From Actinomycetota bacterium (GTDB taxonomy: Bacteria > Actinomycetota > Acidimicrobiia > Acidimicrobiales > Ilumatobacteraceae): DNA of 7,481 nucleotides. The notes below the pieces were generated by a model. That model was given only the letters and a program-made list of their open reading frames with translations, did no database searches and had not been told where the DNA came from. The DNA lies in contig VERK01000108.1 of assembly GCA_018882725.1 (NCBI GenBank), positions 1 through 7,481 on the forward strand. Reading direction: 5' to 3'. Position 1 is the stretch's first letter. Every line of letters begins with the position of its first letter. The position numbers were made by a program, and so were the translations under genes. This document shows, in pieces, positions 1 through 6,136 of the stretch.

Positions 1-458
1 CGTACAAGAAGGTCATCGCCATCAACCTCGTGGGCACCTTCGACTGCATTCGTCTCGCCGCCACCACCATGAGCACCACCGAGCCGCTCGAGTGGGGCGA
101 GCGTGGTGCGATCGTGAATATCGCATCGGTTGCCGCGTTCGACGGCCAGATCGGTCAGGCCGCGTATTCGTCGTCGAAGGGCGGCGTCGTGGGCATGACT
201 CTTCCGATCGCGCGTGACCTCGCCGCTGTTGGCGTGCGGGTGAACACCGTGGCGCCGGGCCTCATCAATACGCCGATCTACGGCGAGGGTCAGGGCAGCG
301 AGCAGTTCAAGGAGAAGTTGCAGACGGGTGTGCTGTTCCCGAATCGCCTCGGCTTCGACACCGAGTTGGCGTCGATGGTCGTGGAGTGCGTGACCAACAG
401 CTACATGAACGCCGAGACCATTCGCGTCGACGGCGGCATCCGTATGCCACCCAAGTGA
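1..458 (+). CDS. SDR-family oxidoreductase, HSD10 / 3-hydroxyacyl-CoA dehydrogenase-like (5'-truncated)
   Basis: C-terminal 151 residues of a classical short-chain dehydrogenase/reductase. The frame is open to the left edge (first full codon at position 3) and ends at TGA 456-458. The visible catalytic set, numbered in the fragment, is Asn8 (in AINLVG), Ser42 (NIASVAAF), Tyr55 and Lys59 (YSSSK). The Ser-Tyr distance of 13 and the YxxxK spacing are those of the family. The segments GQAAYSSSKGG and GMTLPIARDLA and the VAPGLINTP loop closely match human HSD17B10 and bacterial 3-hydroxy-2-methylbutyryl/3-hydroxyacyl-CoA dehydrogenases. These oxidise 3-hydroxyacyl-CoA with NAD+ in fatty-acid or branched-chain amino-acid breakdown. 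Family members are about 255 residues, so roughly 100 residues, including the N-terminal GxxxGxG cofactor motif, lie outside the window. The exact substrate cannot be read from the sequence. A GTG at 30 is internal, not the start. The gene converges on argJ. Confidence 0.9.
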   Translation, partial: YKKVIAINLVGTFDCIRLAATTMSTTEPLEWGERGAIVNIASVAAFDGQIGQAAYSSSKGGVVGMTLPIARDLAAVGVRVNTVAPGLINTPIYGEGQGSEQFKEKLQTGVLFPNRLGFDTELASMVVECVTNSYMNAETIRVDGGIRMPPK

Positions 459-459
459 C

Positions 460-521
460 GATCCACCTCGTGGATCTGGGTGGAAATTTGCTGTGAATCC
501 GGCGAATTCTTCACCCAGATC
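460..521. terminator. Convergent intergenic region with two overlapping inverted repeats; possible bidirectional terminator
   Basis: The gap between the SDR stop (458) and the argJ stop (530) holds two perfect dyads. The first is GATCCAC (460-466), loop CTC, GTGGATC (470-476). The second is GATCTGGGTG (473-482) pairing with CACCCAGATC (512-521) across a 29-nt loop. They share GATC at 473-476, so the two stems cannot form together in full. No T-run follows either stem, so classical intrinsic termination is not shown. A role as a shared terminator or 3'-end stabiliser for the two convergent transcripts is inferred from position. Confidence 0.45.
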
Positions 522-529
522 ACCAAGAG

Positions 530-1687
530 TTAGGTCGTGTAGTCGGCGTTGATGCGGACGTAGCCGTCGGTGAGGTCGCAACCCCACACGGTCGCGTCCG
601 CATTTCCCGTTTTCAGGCTCACGTGAATGAGCACATCGTCGCCCTTCATGTAGTCGGCCAGGCGCGCGAGTCCACCCCCATCCACCGGCGACGGATACAC
701 CTCTTGTGATCCGAAGCGGATGACCACCCTCTCCTGATCGATGTCGGTGTACTGACTGCATTTGCCCACGGCCATGGCGACGCGACCCCAGTTGGGATCG
801 GCACCATGAATCGCCGTCTTCACGAGCGGCGAATTGATGATCGACTTGGCGACGGTCTTGGCCTGCTCGGCATCACGTGCCTGATCGACACGCACTTCGA
901 TGAGTGTCTCGGCACCTTCGCCGTCGCGGGCCACTTGCTTGGTGAGCGAGAGAGCGACCTCGTGCAACGCGGACTCGAGCGCATCGTGATCGACTGGGCC
1001 GGCCGCACCGCTCGCCATCACGATCGCGGTGTCGCTGGTGGACGTGTCGGTGTCGACCGAGACGCAATTGAACGTACGGTCGATCACGCGTCGCCACATG
1101 GCGTCGAGAGTCGCTCCATCGACGGCCGCGTCGGTGAAGGCCAGCGTGATGAGCGTCGCCATGTTCGGCTCGATCATTCCGACACCTTTGGCCACACCCA
1201 CCACTCGCGCCGACGAGCCGGCCACGCGGGCTTCGGCGATCTTGGGCACGGTGTCGGTGGTCATGATGCCGCGGGCCACGTCGTCGGCGTTCGAGTCGGG
1301 GAGTGGTGACGGCAGACGACCGAGACCGGCGCGAATGCGCTCGATCGGATACACGCGGCCGATCACTCCGGTGGACGCGATGAGAACGTCGCTCGCCGCA
1401 CAACCGAGGTGCGACGCCACACCTGCGGCCACCTCGCGCGCGTGCTCGAGTCCGACTGGGCCGTTGGCCACGTTGGCGTTCTTGGAGATCACCACCACGG
1501 CGCGAGCCGAGCGATCGGCGAGATGCTCCCGACTCACGAGAACGCTCGGGCCGGCGAATCGACTCTGCGTGAACACACCCGCGGCGGCCACCGGCGTGTC
1601 ACAGGCGACGATCGTGAAGTCTTTCGTGTCGTCCTTGATGCCCACGTTGGTGACGAAACTGCGGAAGCCCGCCGGCAATGCCACCAT
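530..1687 (-). CDS. argJ: Glutamate N-acetyltransferase / ornithine acetyltransferase ArgJ
   Basis: 385-residue ArgJ-family (DmpA/OAT fold) enzyme. It moves the acetyl group from N-acetylornithine to glutamate in the cyclic arginine pathway; some members also use acetyl-CoA. The self-cleavage and nucleophile site is clear: KGVGMIEPNMATL, with Thr178 as the new N-terminus of the beta chain and Lys168 upstream. The oxyanion-hole segment is STG (105-107). Other family blocks are VDTDTSTSDT (211-220), AIHGADPNWGR (292-302) and the C-terminal INADYTT. The length fits the family. I chose ATG at 1687 because the protein then begins MVALPAGFRSF, as in the family. The frame stays open upstream to 1795, but that part lies inside dapD and is non-homologous. 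The start is 1 nt after the dapD stop (TGA-C-ATG) without a clear Shine-Dalgarno, suggesting coupled translation. No other arg genes lie in the window. Whether it is mono- or bifunctional cannot be decided. Confidence 0.95.
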   Translation of the reverse strand: MVALPAGFRSFVTNVGIKDDTKDFTIVACDTPVAAAGVFTQSRFAGPSVLVSREHLADRSARAVVVISKNANVANGPVGLEHAREVAAGVASHLGCAASDVLIASTGVIGRVYPIERIRAGLGRLPSPLPDSNADDVARGIMTTDTVPKIAEARVAGSSARVVGVAKGVGMIEPNMATLITLAFTDAAVDGATLDAMWRRVIDRTFNCVSVDTDTSTSDTAIVMASGAAGPVDHDALESALHEVALSLTKQVARDGEGAETLIEVRVDQARDAEQAKTVAKSIINSPLVKTAIHGADPNWGRVAMAVGKCSQYTDIDQERVVIRFGSQEVYPSPVDGGGLARLADYMKGDDVLIHVSLKTGNADATVWGCDLTDGYVRINADYTT

Positions 1688-1688
1688 G

Positions 1689-2615
1689 TCAGTTCTTGTG
1701 GAGCGCGGCGTTGAGGCCGCCCCAGTCGCCAGTGCGTTGCACGGCTTCCACGGCGCCGGTGATGCTGTTGCGGCGGAACAACAGTCCGCTCGCACCCGAT
1801 AACTCGCGTCCCTTCACGACGGAACCATCGGGAAGTTTCACGAGAGTTCCACCGGTGACGTAGAGGCCGGCCTCCACGATGCACTCGTTGCCGAGGCTGA
1901 TACCGATTCCGGCGTTGGCTCCGAGCAAACAACGCTCGCCGATGCTCACGACTTCCTTGCCACCACCCGACAGCGTGCCCATGATCGAAGCGCCGCCACC
2001 GATGTCGCTACCGTCGCCCACCACCACACCGGCCGAGATACGACCTTCCACCATCGATGCGCCGAGTGTTCCGGCGTTGAAATTGCAGAAGCCCTCGTGC
2101 ATCACCGTGGTACCGGGGGAGAGGTGCGCGCCGAGGCGCACGCGGTCGGCGTCGGCGATTCGCACACCACTCGGCACCACGTAGTCGGTCATGCGCGGGA
2201 ACTTGTCGAGGCCGTGCACCGTGAGAATGCGGCCGCTGTTGCGCTCTTGCCAACGAACTTCTTCCACGCGATCGGGAAGGACCGGGCCGAGATTGGTCCA
2301 GGCCACATTGGTGAGCAAGCCGAATGCACCGTCGAGATTGAGCGAGCGCGGCTTGGCGAGACGATGCGACAAGAGGTGCAGACGTAAGTACACGTCGACC
2401 GCATCAGCCGGTGCAGCGTCGGTGTCGACGGTGATGGTCTCGGAGGTGACGGCGACGGCGCGCAACGCGTGCACCTGTCGATCGGTCAGGCGCGCATTGG
2501 CCGGTGCGGATTCACCCCAGCCAAGTGCGTGGAACCAAGCGTCGAGAATCTGGCCGTCGTTGCTCGAACCATCGGCGACGCGGGTGACGAGAGCGTGACC
2601 CCAAGCAGCGGGCAT
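1689..2615 (-). CDS. dapD: 2,3,4,5-tetrahydropyridine-2,6-dicarboxylate N-succinyltransferase DapD (actinobacterial type)
   Basis: 308 residues. Transfers succinyl from succinyl-CoA to tetrahydrodipicolinate in the succinylase branch of diaminopimelate/lysine synthesis; cytoplasmic, trimeric in the family. The sequence closely follows M. tuberculosis DapD (Rv1201c). Shared blocks include YLRLHLLSHRL (76-86), DKFPRM.DYVVPSGVRIADADRVRLGAHL (from 137), the catalytic-region MVEGRISAGVVVGDGSD (188-204, with Glu190), GGGASIMGTLSGGG (206-219) and ELSGASGLLFRRNS (271-284). The middle part, about 150-265, has the hexapeptide-like G/I/V repeats of a left-handed beta-helix, and the N-terminal third is the variable helical domain. 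ATG at 2615 is supported by a strong AAAGGAG at 5 nt. It lies 29 nt downstream of lysS and 1 nt upstream of argJ, so the three genes are probably co-transcribed. Its product feeds both lysine and peptidoglycan DAP. Confidence 0.96.
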   Translation of the reverse strand: MPAAWGHALVTRVADGSSNDGQILDAWFHALGWGESAPANARLTDRQVHALRAVAVTSETITVDTDAAPADAVDVYLRLHLLSHRLAKPRSLNLDGAFGLLTNVAWTNLGPVLPDRVEEVRWQERNSGRILTVHGLDKFPRMTDYVVPSGVRIADADRVRLGAHLSPGTTVMHEGFCNFNAGTLGASMVEGRISAGVVVGDGSDIGGGASIMGTLSGGGKEVVSIGERCLLGANAGIGISLGNECIVEAGLYVTGGTLVKLPDGSVVKGRELSGASGLLFRRNSITGAVEAVQRTGDWGGLNAALHKN

Positions 2616-2620
2616 CGGAG

Positions 2621-2627
2621 CTCCTTT
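2621..2627 (-). promoter_or_regulatory. Strong Shine-Dalgarno for dapD
   Basis: On the minus strand AAAGGAG lies 5 nt (CTCCG) before the dapD ATG. It is the best ribosome-binding site in the window and fixes the dapD start. It sits in the 29-nt gap after lysS, which has no room for an obvious separate promoter, so dapD is probably translated independently from a shared mRNA. Confidence 0.85.
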
Positions 2628-2644
2628 CGTGCGAGTGGTGGTGA

Positions 2645-4246
2645 CTAGAAGACTTCGGGGCGAAGAGTGGGGAACAGGATCACTTCCTTGATGGAAGTGA
2701 CACCGGCTAACAACATGGCCAGACGATCCATGCCGATGCCGAGACCGCCGGTGGGCGGCATGCCGAACTCGAGCGCGCGCAGGTAGTCCTCGTCGACGGT
2801 TCCACGTTCGGCGTCACCGGCGTCCTTGGCCGCCTGTTCTTCTTCGAACCGCGCGCGCTGCTCGACCGGATCGTTGAGCTCGGAGTAGCCATTGGCGAGT
2901 TCACGCGTGCCCACGAACAACTCGAAACGCTCGGTGAGATGCGGATCGTTGCGATCGGCGCGGGCGAGCGGGGAGATCTCCACCGGATGCCCGGTGACGA
3001 AGGTGGGTTCGATGAGCGACGACTCGGCCAACGCCTCGAAGATCTCTTCGATGATCTTGCCCGACCCCCAACGCGGTTCGCAGCGCACACCGTGCTTGTC
3101 GGCCAATGCTCGCAACTGCTCGACCGGCTGCGAGGGATGAACTTCCACGCCCGTCTTCTCGGCCACGAGATCGATCATTCGCACCTTGCGCCACGGCTTG
3201 GCCAGATCGCAATGGTGCGCGTTGCCATGCGGATCGATGATGTCGACCTCGGTGGTGCCGATGGAGTCGCGCGCAGCCTGCACGATGAGCTCTTCGGTGA
3301 TGTCCATGACTTCGGAGTAATCACCGAACGCCTGGTAGAGCTCCATCATCGTGAACTCGGGGTTGTGGCGCGTACTGATTCCCTCGTTGCGGAACACGCG
3401 ACCGATTTCGAACACGCGCTCCATGCCGCCCACGATGAGGCGCTTGAGGTGCAATTCGAGAGCGATGCGCAAGTAGAGCTGCATGTCGAGTGCGTTGTGA
3501 TGCGTGATGAAGGGGCGGGCGTGCGCGCCGCCAGCCTCCATGTGAAGAACCGGTGTCTCGACTTCGATGAAACCCTTGCCTGCCAACGTGCGGCGGAACG
3601 ACGAGATCACGGCGTGACGAACTTGGAACGCGCGGCGCGCCTCGTCGTTGACGATGAGATCGGCGTACCGCTGGCGGAAGCGGGTGTCGACGTCGGACAA
3701 TCCGCGCCACTTGTCGGGCATGGGGCGCACGGCCTTGGCCAGCAGTTGGAGCCGCTCGACCTTCACGGAGAGTTCGCCCTTGCGCGTGGTCATGATCGTT
3801 CCGTGCACGCCCACCCAGTCGCCCAAGTCGAGTTGACCGATCTCGGCGAATGCATCGTCGCCCACCACGGCCTTCGACACGAACAACTGGATGTCGTCAT
3901 CGCGATCGCGCACCGTCGCGAAGATGAGCTTGCCCTGTTCGCGCTTGAGCATGACGCGACCGGCGATGGCCACGGCGTGCTCCGTTTCGGTGCCGGGCTC
4001 GAGTGAACCCCACGTGGCGCGCGCTTCGGTGAGCGTGTGCGTGCGATCGAAGCGATACGGATACGGCTCGACACCGGCCGCGCGCATTTCGGCCAGACGA
4101 TCGAGACGACGGGCCTTCTCGGCGGCGAGCCCGCTACCCGACAGTTCGGACGAATCGGACGACAGTGTCGAATCGTCGGTCGGGTTCGGATCGTTGCTCA
4201 CGAACACGAAACCGTAGTTGGTTTCGTCGCGCGGCGAGATGTTCAT
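2645..4246 (-). CDS. lysS: Lysine--tRNA ligase, class II (LysRS)
   Basis: 533 residues from ATG 4246. Charges tRNA-Lys with lysine using ATP; cytoplasmic homodimer in the family. Domains: a Ser/Asp-rich extension (about 1-38), a helical lead-in RRLDRLAEMRAAGVEPYPYRF, an OB-fold anticodon-binding domain (about 90-170) and the class II catalytic core (about 205-533). Motif 2 is FRNEGISTRHNPEFTMMELY (285-304) and motif 3 is GLGIGMDRLAMLL (502-514). ITHHNALDMQLYLRIALELHLKRL and GHPVEISPLA are typical of bacterial LysRS. It is somewhat longer than E. coli LysS (505) because of the N-terminal tail. The start is uncertain: GTG 4261 and GTG 4201 are in frame. The latter gives VSNDPNPTDD, a plausible N-terminus, and would leave 4202-4246 as an untranslated leader holding a perfect hairpin. 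No alternative has a strong ribosome-binding site. First gene of the probable lysS-dapD-argJ cluster, divergent from the flavoprotein gene. Confidence 0.96.
   Translation of the reverse strand: MNISPRDETNYGFVFVSNDPNPTDDSTLSSDSSELSGSGLAAEKARRLDRLAEMRAAGVEPYPYRFDRTHTLTEARATWGSLEPGTETEHAVAIAGRVMLKREQGKLIFATVRDRDDDIQLFVSKAVVGDDAFAEIGQLDLGDWVGVHGTIMTTRKGELSVKVERLQLLAKAVRPMPDKWRGLSDVDTRFRQRYADLIVNDEARRAFQVRHAVISSFRRTLAGKGFIEVETPVLHMEAGGAHARPFITHHNALDMQLYLRIALELHLKRLIVGGMERVFEIGRVFRNEGISTRHNPEFTMMELYQAFGDYSEVMDITEELIVQAARDSIGTTEVDIIDPHGNAHHCDLAKPWRKVRMIDLVAEKTGVEVHPSQPVEQLRALADKHGVRCEPRWGSGKIIEEIFEALAESSLIEPTFVTGHPVEISPLARADRNDPHLTERFELFVGTRELANGYSELNDPVEQRARFEEEQAAKDAGDAERGTVDEDYLRALEFGMPPTGGLGIGMDRLAMLLAGVTSIKEVILFPTLRPEVF
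4206..4227 (-). repeat. Perfect 8-bp inverted repeat at the lysS 5' end
   Basis: ACGAAACC (4206-4213), 6-nt spacer GTAGTT, GGTTTCGT (4220-4227). It falls within codons 7-14 of lysS if translation starts at ATG 4246, but immediately upstream (4 nt) of the alternative GTG start at 4201. It could be an mRNA hairpin or a protein-binding dyad affecting lysS. It could also be chance in coding sequence. Confidence 0.4.
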
Positions 4247-4295
4247 TCGCCCTGGTGACACCGGAAATCGGCCGCCGATCGTTAGCCTTCAGGTC
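4247..4295. promoter_or_regulatory. Divergent lysS / flavoprotein promoter region with 13-bp dyad
   Basis: The 49 bp between the two divergent start codons must carry at least one promoter. It contains a perfect dyad, ATCGGC-C-GCCGAT (4267-4279), ending 3 nt before the TAGCCT box (4283-4288) of the plus-strand gene. That is where a repressor or activator could influence transcription. No well-spaced -35 hexamer is evident in either direction. Operator function is an inference from position and symmetry. Confidence 0.4.
4283..4288 (+). promoter_or_regulatory. Leaderless-type -10 box for the LpdA-like gene
   Basis: TAGCCT fits the TANNNT -10 pattern and ends 7 nt before the ATG at 4296, the spacing expected when transcription starts at the start codon itself. 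There is no good Shine-Dalgarno before this ATG (only AGG at 4291-4293, too close), which supports a leaderless mRNA as is common in actinobacteria. Confidence 0.45.
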
Positions 4296-5669
4296 ATGGC
4301 CGTGCGGTTCCTGATCATCGGTGGCGGACCGGCTGGAAACACCGCCGCCACCTTCGCTGCCCGTCTCGGCGCCGAGGTCACCATGGTCGAGCGCGACGTG
4401 GTGGGCGGCGCCGCTCACTTGCTCGACTGCATTCCGTCCAAGACGATGATCGCCACTGGTGGTGCGATGTCGTTCAGTCGTCGTCTGCACGGTATGGGCC
4501 TCGAAGACGTCGAGCCCGAAATCGACGTCGACGCCCTGACCGAGCGCATCGAGGGCATCAAGACACATCTCGGCAACAACACCACGCAGTTGCTCCAGAG
4601 CCAGGGCGTGACGATCATTCGCGGCTCGGCCCGTTTCAAGACCCCCCACTCGGTTGTGGTCGATCAGGTGGAGAACGGCAAGACCACCACCCGCACCATC
4701 GAGTTCGACGCCTGCCTCGTGGCCACCGGTTCGCGGCCGCGCATCCCCGACTGGGTGCAGCCCGATGGCGAGCGCATCCTCACCACGCGCGAGTGCTATC
4801 CGCCGCGGGTGTTCCCGAAGAGCGTGTGCGTGATCGGTTCGGGTGTGACGGGTGTGGAGTTCGTGCACATGTTCTCGTCGTTCGGCGCCAAGGTCACGCT
4901 CGTGGTGAGCCGCCAGCAAGTGCTGCCAGGCAAGGATCCCGAAGTGGCGGCCGTTCTCGAAGACGACTTCTTGCGCCGCGGCGTGTCGTTGTTGAAGGGC
5001 GCCCGGGCCAAGTCGATCACGCGCGAAGGCGACGAAGTAGTGGTGCGTTGCGACGATGGTCGCGAAGTGCGGGCGTCGCACGCGGTGTTGGCCATCGGTT
5101 CGGTGCCGAACAGTGATGGTCTCGATCTCGAAGCCGCCGGTGTCGTCCCCGACAAGAACGGTTTCATCTCCATCAACCACCACTGCATCACGAACGTCGA
5201 GCACATCTACGCCGCGGGCGACGTGAGTGGCAAGCTTCCGTTGTCGTCGGTGGCATCGATGCAGGGTCGCAAGGTGGCCGAGCACGTGATGGGTCTGCAC
5301 ACGCGCGAGCACCGTCATCTCGATTACGACAAGGCCGCTTCGGCCATCTTCACCGAACCCGAAATCGCCGACGTGGGCCTGGCCGAAGCCGAAGCGTTCG
5401 CTTCGGGTCGCAAGATCCGCGTGACCAAGGTGCCGTTCTCGGCCACGCCGAAGGCTCTCATCAACAACGACTCGCGTGGATTCGTGAAGATCATCTCCGA
5501 CCCGGCCACTGGCGTGGTGTTGGGTGGATCGATCGTGGGTCGTCACGCCGCCGAACTGATCAGCGTGATCGCACTCGCGGTCACCGCCAACCTGAAAGTG
5601 ACCGACATCGTGGAGAGTTTGCTCGTGCACCCCGCTCTGTCCGAAGCGCTTGCTGAGGCCGCCGAATGA
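4296..5669 (+). CDS. lpdA: LpdA-like FAD-dependent NAD(P)H oxidoreductase (probable quinone reductase)
   Basis: 457-residue member of the two-dinucleotide-binding-domain flavoprotein family (Pyr_redox_2 plus dimerisation domain). FAD-binding GGGPAG is at residues 9-14, the NAD(P)-binding GSGVTGVEF at 181-189, the second FAD motif IYAAGDVSG at 304-312, and the C-terminal interface domain from about 345. The overall pattern, including GGAA..LDC.PSK, follows M. tuberculosis LpdA (Rv3303c). True lipoamide dehydrogenases have CxxxxC; here Ala40 replaces the first cysteine and only Cys45 remains, so disulfide chemistry is not expected. Reduction of quinones or other two-electron acceptors with NAD(P)H is likelier. 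The second beta strand ends VVSR (203-206) with no acidic residue, which suggests NADPH preference (inferred). Unlike Rv3303c as I recall it, His445 and Glu450 of the HPxxSE motif are kept. ATG 4296 was chosen over an in-frame upstream ATG at 4218, which would overlap lysS. The stop overlaps the next gene's start. Confidence 0.9.
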   Translation: MAVRFLIIGGGPAGNTAATFAARLGAEVTMVERDVVGGAAHLLDCIPSKTMIATGGAMSFSRRLHGMGLEDVEPEIDVDALTERIEGIKTHLGNNTTQLLQSQGVTIIRGSARFKTPHSVVVDQVENGKTTTRTIEFDACLVATGSRPRIPDWVQPDGERILTTRECYPPRVFPKSVCVIGSGVTGVEFVHMFSSFGAKVTLVVSRQQVLPGKDPEVAAVLEDDFLRRGVSLLKGARAKSITREGDEVVVRCDDGREVRASHAVLAIGSVPNSDGLDLEAAGVVPDKNGFISINHHCITNVEHIYAAGDVSGKLPLSSVASMQGRKVAEHVMGLHTREHRHLDYDKAASAIFTEPEIADVGLAEAEAFASGRKIRVTKVPFSATPKALINNDSRGFVKIISDPATGVVLGGSIVGRHAAELISVIALAVTANLKVTDIVESLLVHPALSEALAEAAE

Positions 5670-6136
5670 GCGACATCCCGCCGCCCCCGCCCGGTTCGCC
5701 CACATCCGATCGCCTCGCGTCGGTGGGGCAGCGTGCGATCGCTCAGGTGATCGACGGTCTCATCATCGGCGTTCCGCTGTTCATCATCACGGCGTCGATC
5801 GGTGGCGACATCACCGATCGCGACAACGACAACTTGTTGTGGCTCACGGTGCTGTGGCTCGGCGTGAGCCTCGTGTACAACACGGCGTTCATCGCCAGCA
5901 CGGGTGCCACCCTCGGCAAGCGCATCATGAAGTTGCGCGTGGTCAACCGCGTCGACGGTTCACCGGTCGCGTTGTCGTACGCGGCCGTCCGCGCCTTGGT
6001 GCCCACGGTGGCCGGCCTCATCCCGGTGATCGGGTTCGCCCTCAACATCGCGGTCTATGTGCGGGCGATCTTCCACCCATACCGCCAGGGCCTGCACGAC
6101 GCCGCCGCCGGCACGATCGTGGTCCGCCGCGACTAG
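5666..6136 (+). CDS. RDD-family integral membrane protein
   Basis: 156 residues. A short cytosolic N-terminus with a Pro run (IPPPPPGSP, 4-12) leads into an RDD domain: Arg23 and Asp30 in GQRAIAQVIDG, the diagnostic TGATLGKRIMKLRVV block (79-93) and HPYRQGLHDAAAGTIVV (137-153). Three hydrophobic segments fit membrane helices, about 29-47, 57-78 and 111-133. RDD proteins are poorly characterised; some members have been linked to ion transport or to membrane steps of neighbouring pathways, and no specific function can be assigned here. The ATG overlaps the flavoprotein stop (ATGA), and a GAGG lies 7 nt upstream inside the preceding gene. The two are therefore translationally coupled and may work together at the membrane, for example by anchoring or supporting quinone-linked redox activity; that link is speculative. 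Confidence 0.9.
   Translation: MSDIPPPPPGSPTSDRLASVGQRAIAQVIDGLIIGVPLFIITASIGGDITDRDNDNLLWLTVLWLGVSLVYNTAFIASTGATLGKRIMKLRVVNRVDGSPVALSYAAVRALVPTVAGLIPVIGFALNIAVYVRAIFHPYRQGLHDAAAGTIVVRRD

Noticed and set aside
1688..1795. Upstream extension of argJ to a start at 1795
   Set aside because: The extra 36 residues overlap dapD in another frame, are low-complexity Ala/Pro/Arg/Thr, and have no counterpart in ArgJ. The family N-terminus matches from ATG 1687.
1029..1802. 257-codon open frame on the plus strand, antisense to argJ
   Set aside because: argJ is clearly the real gene with its nucleophile and family blocks. The antisense frame shows no motif or ribosome-binding site.
2939..4006. 355-codon open frame on the plus strand
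   Set aside because: Antisense to lysS, whose class II motifs are intact. The product composition (His, Arg, Leu, Glu) is that of a reverse-complement shadow.
4115..4200. TCG/GAC-rich repetitive stretch in the 5' part of lysS
   Set aside because: It encodes a Ser/Asp-rich linker (STLSSDSSELSGSG). The repetition follows from codon and amino-acid bias and is not a true tandem repeat.
4218..4295. Upstream extension of the flavoprotein to ATG 4218
   Set aside because: It would overlap lysS coding sequence. The family N-terminus begins directly at MAVRFLIIGGG (ATG 4296), which has a suitably placed -10 box.
4247..4300. T-box or lysine riboswitch upstream of lysS
   Set aside because: The divergent region is only 49 bp (94 bp if GTG 4201 is used), too short for either, and no T-box sequence (TGGNACC-type) is visible.
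4134..5705. 523-codon open frame on the minus strand
   Set aside because: It is antisense to the complete flavoprotein gene with all its FAD/NAD(P) motifs. Its product is a His/Arg/Asp-rich mixture with no recognisable domain, as expected for a shadow frame opposite G/C-ending codons.
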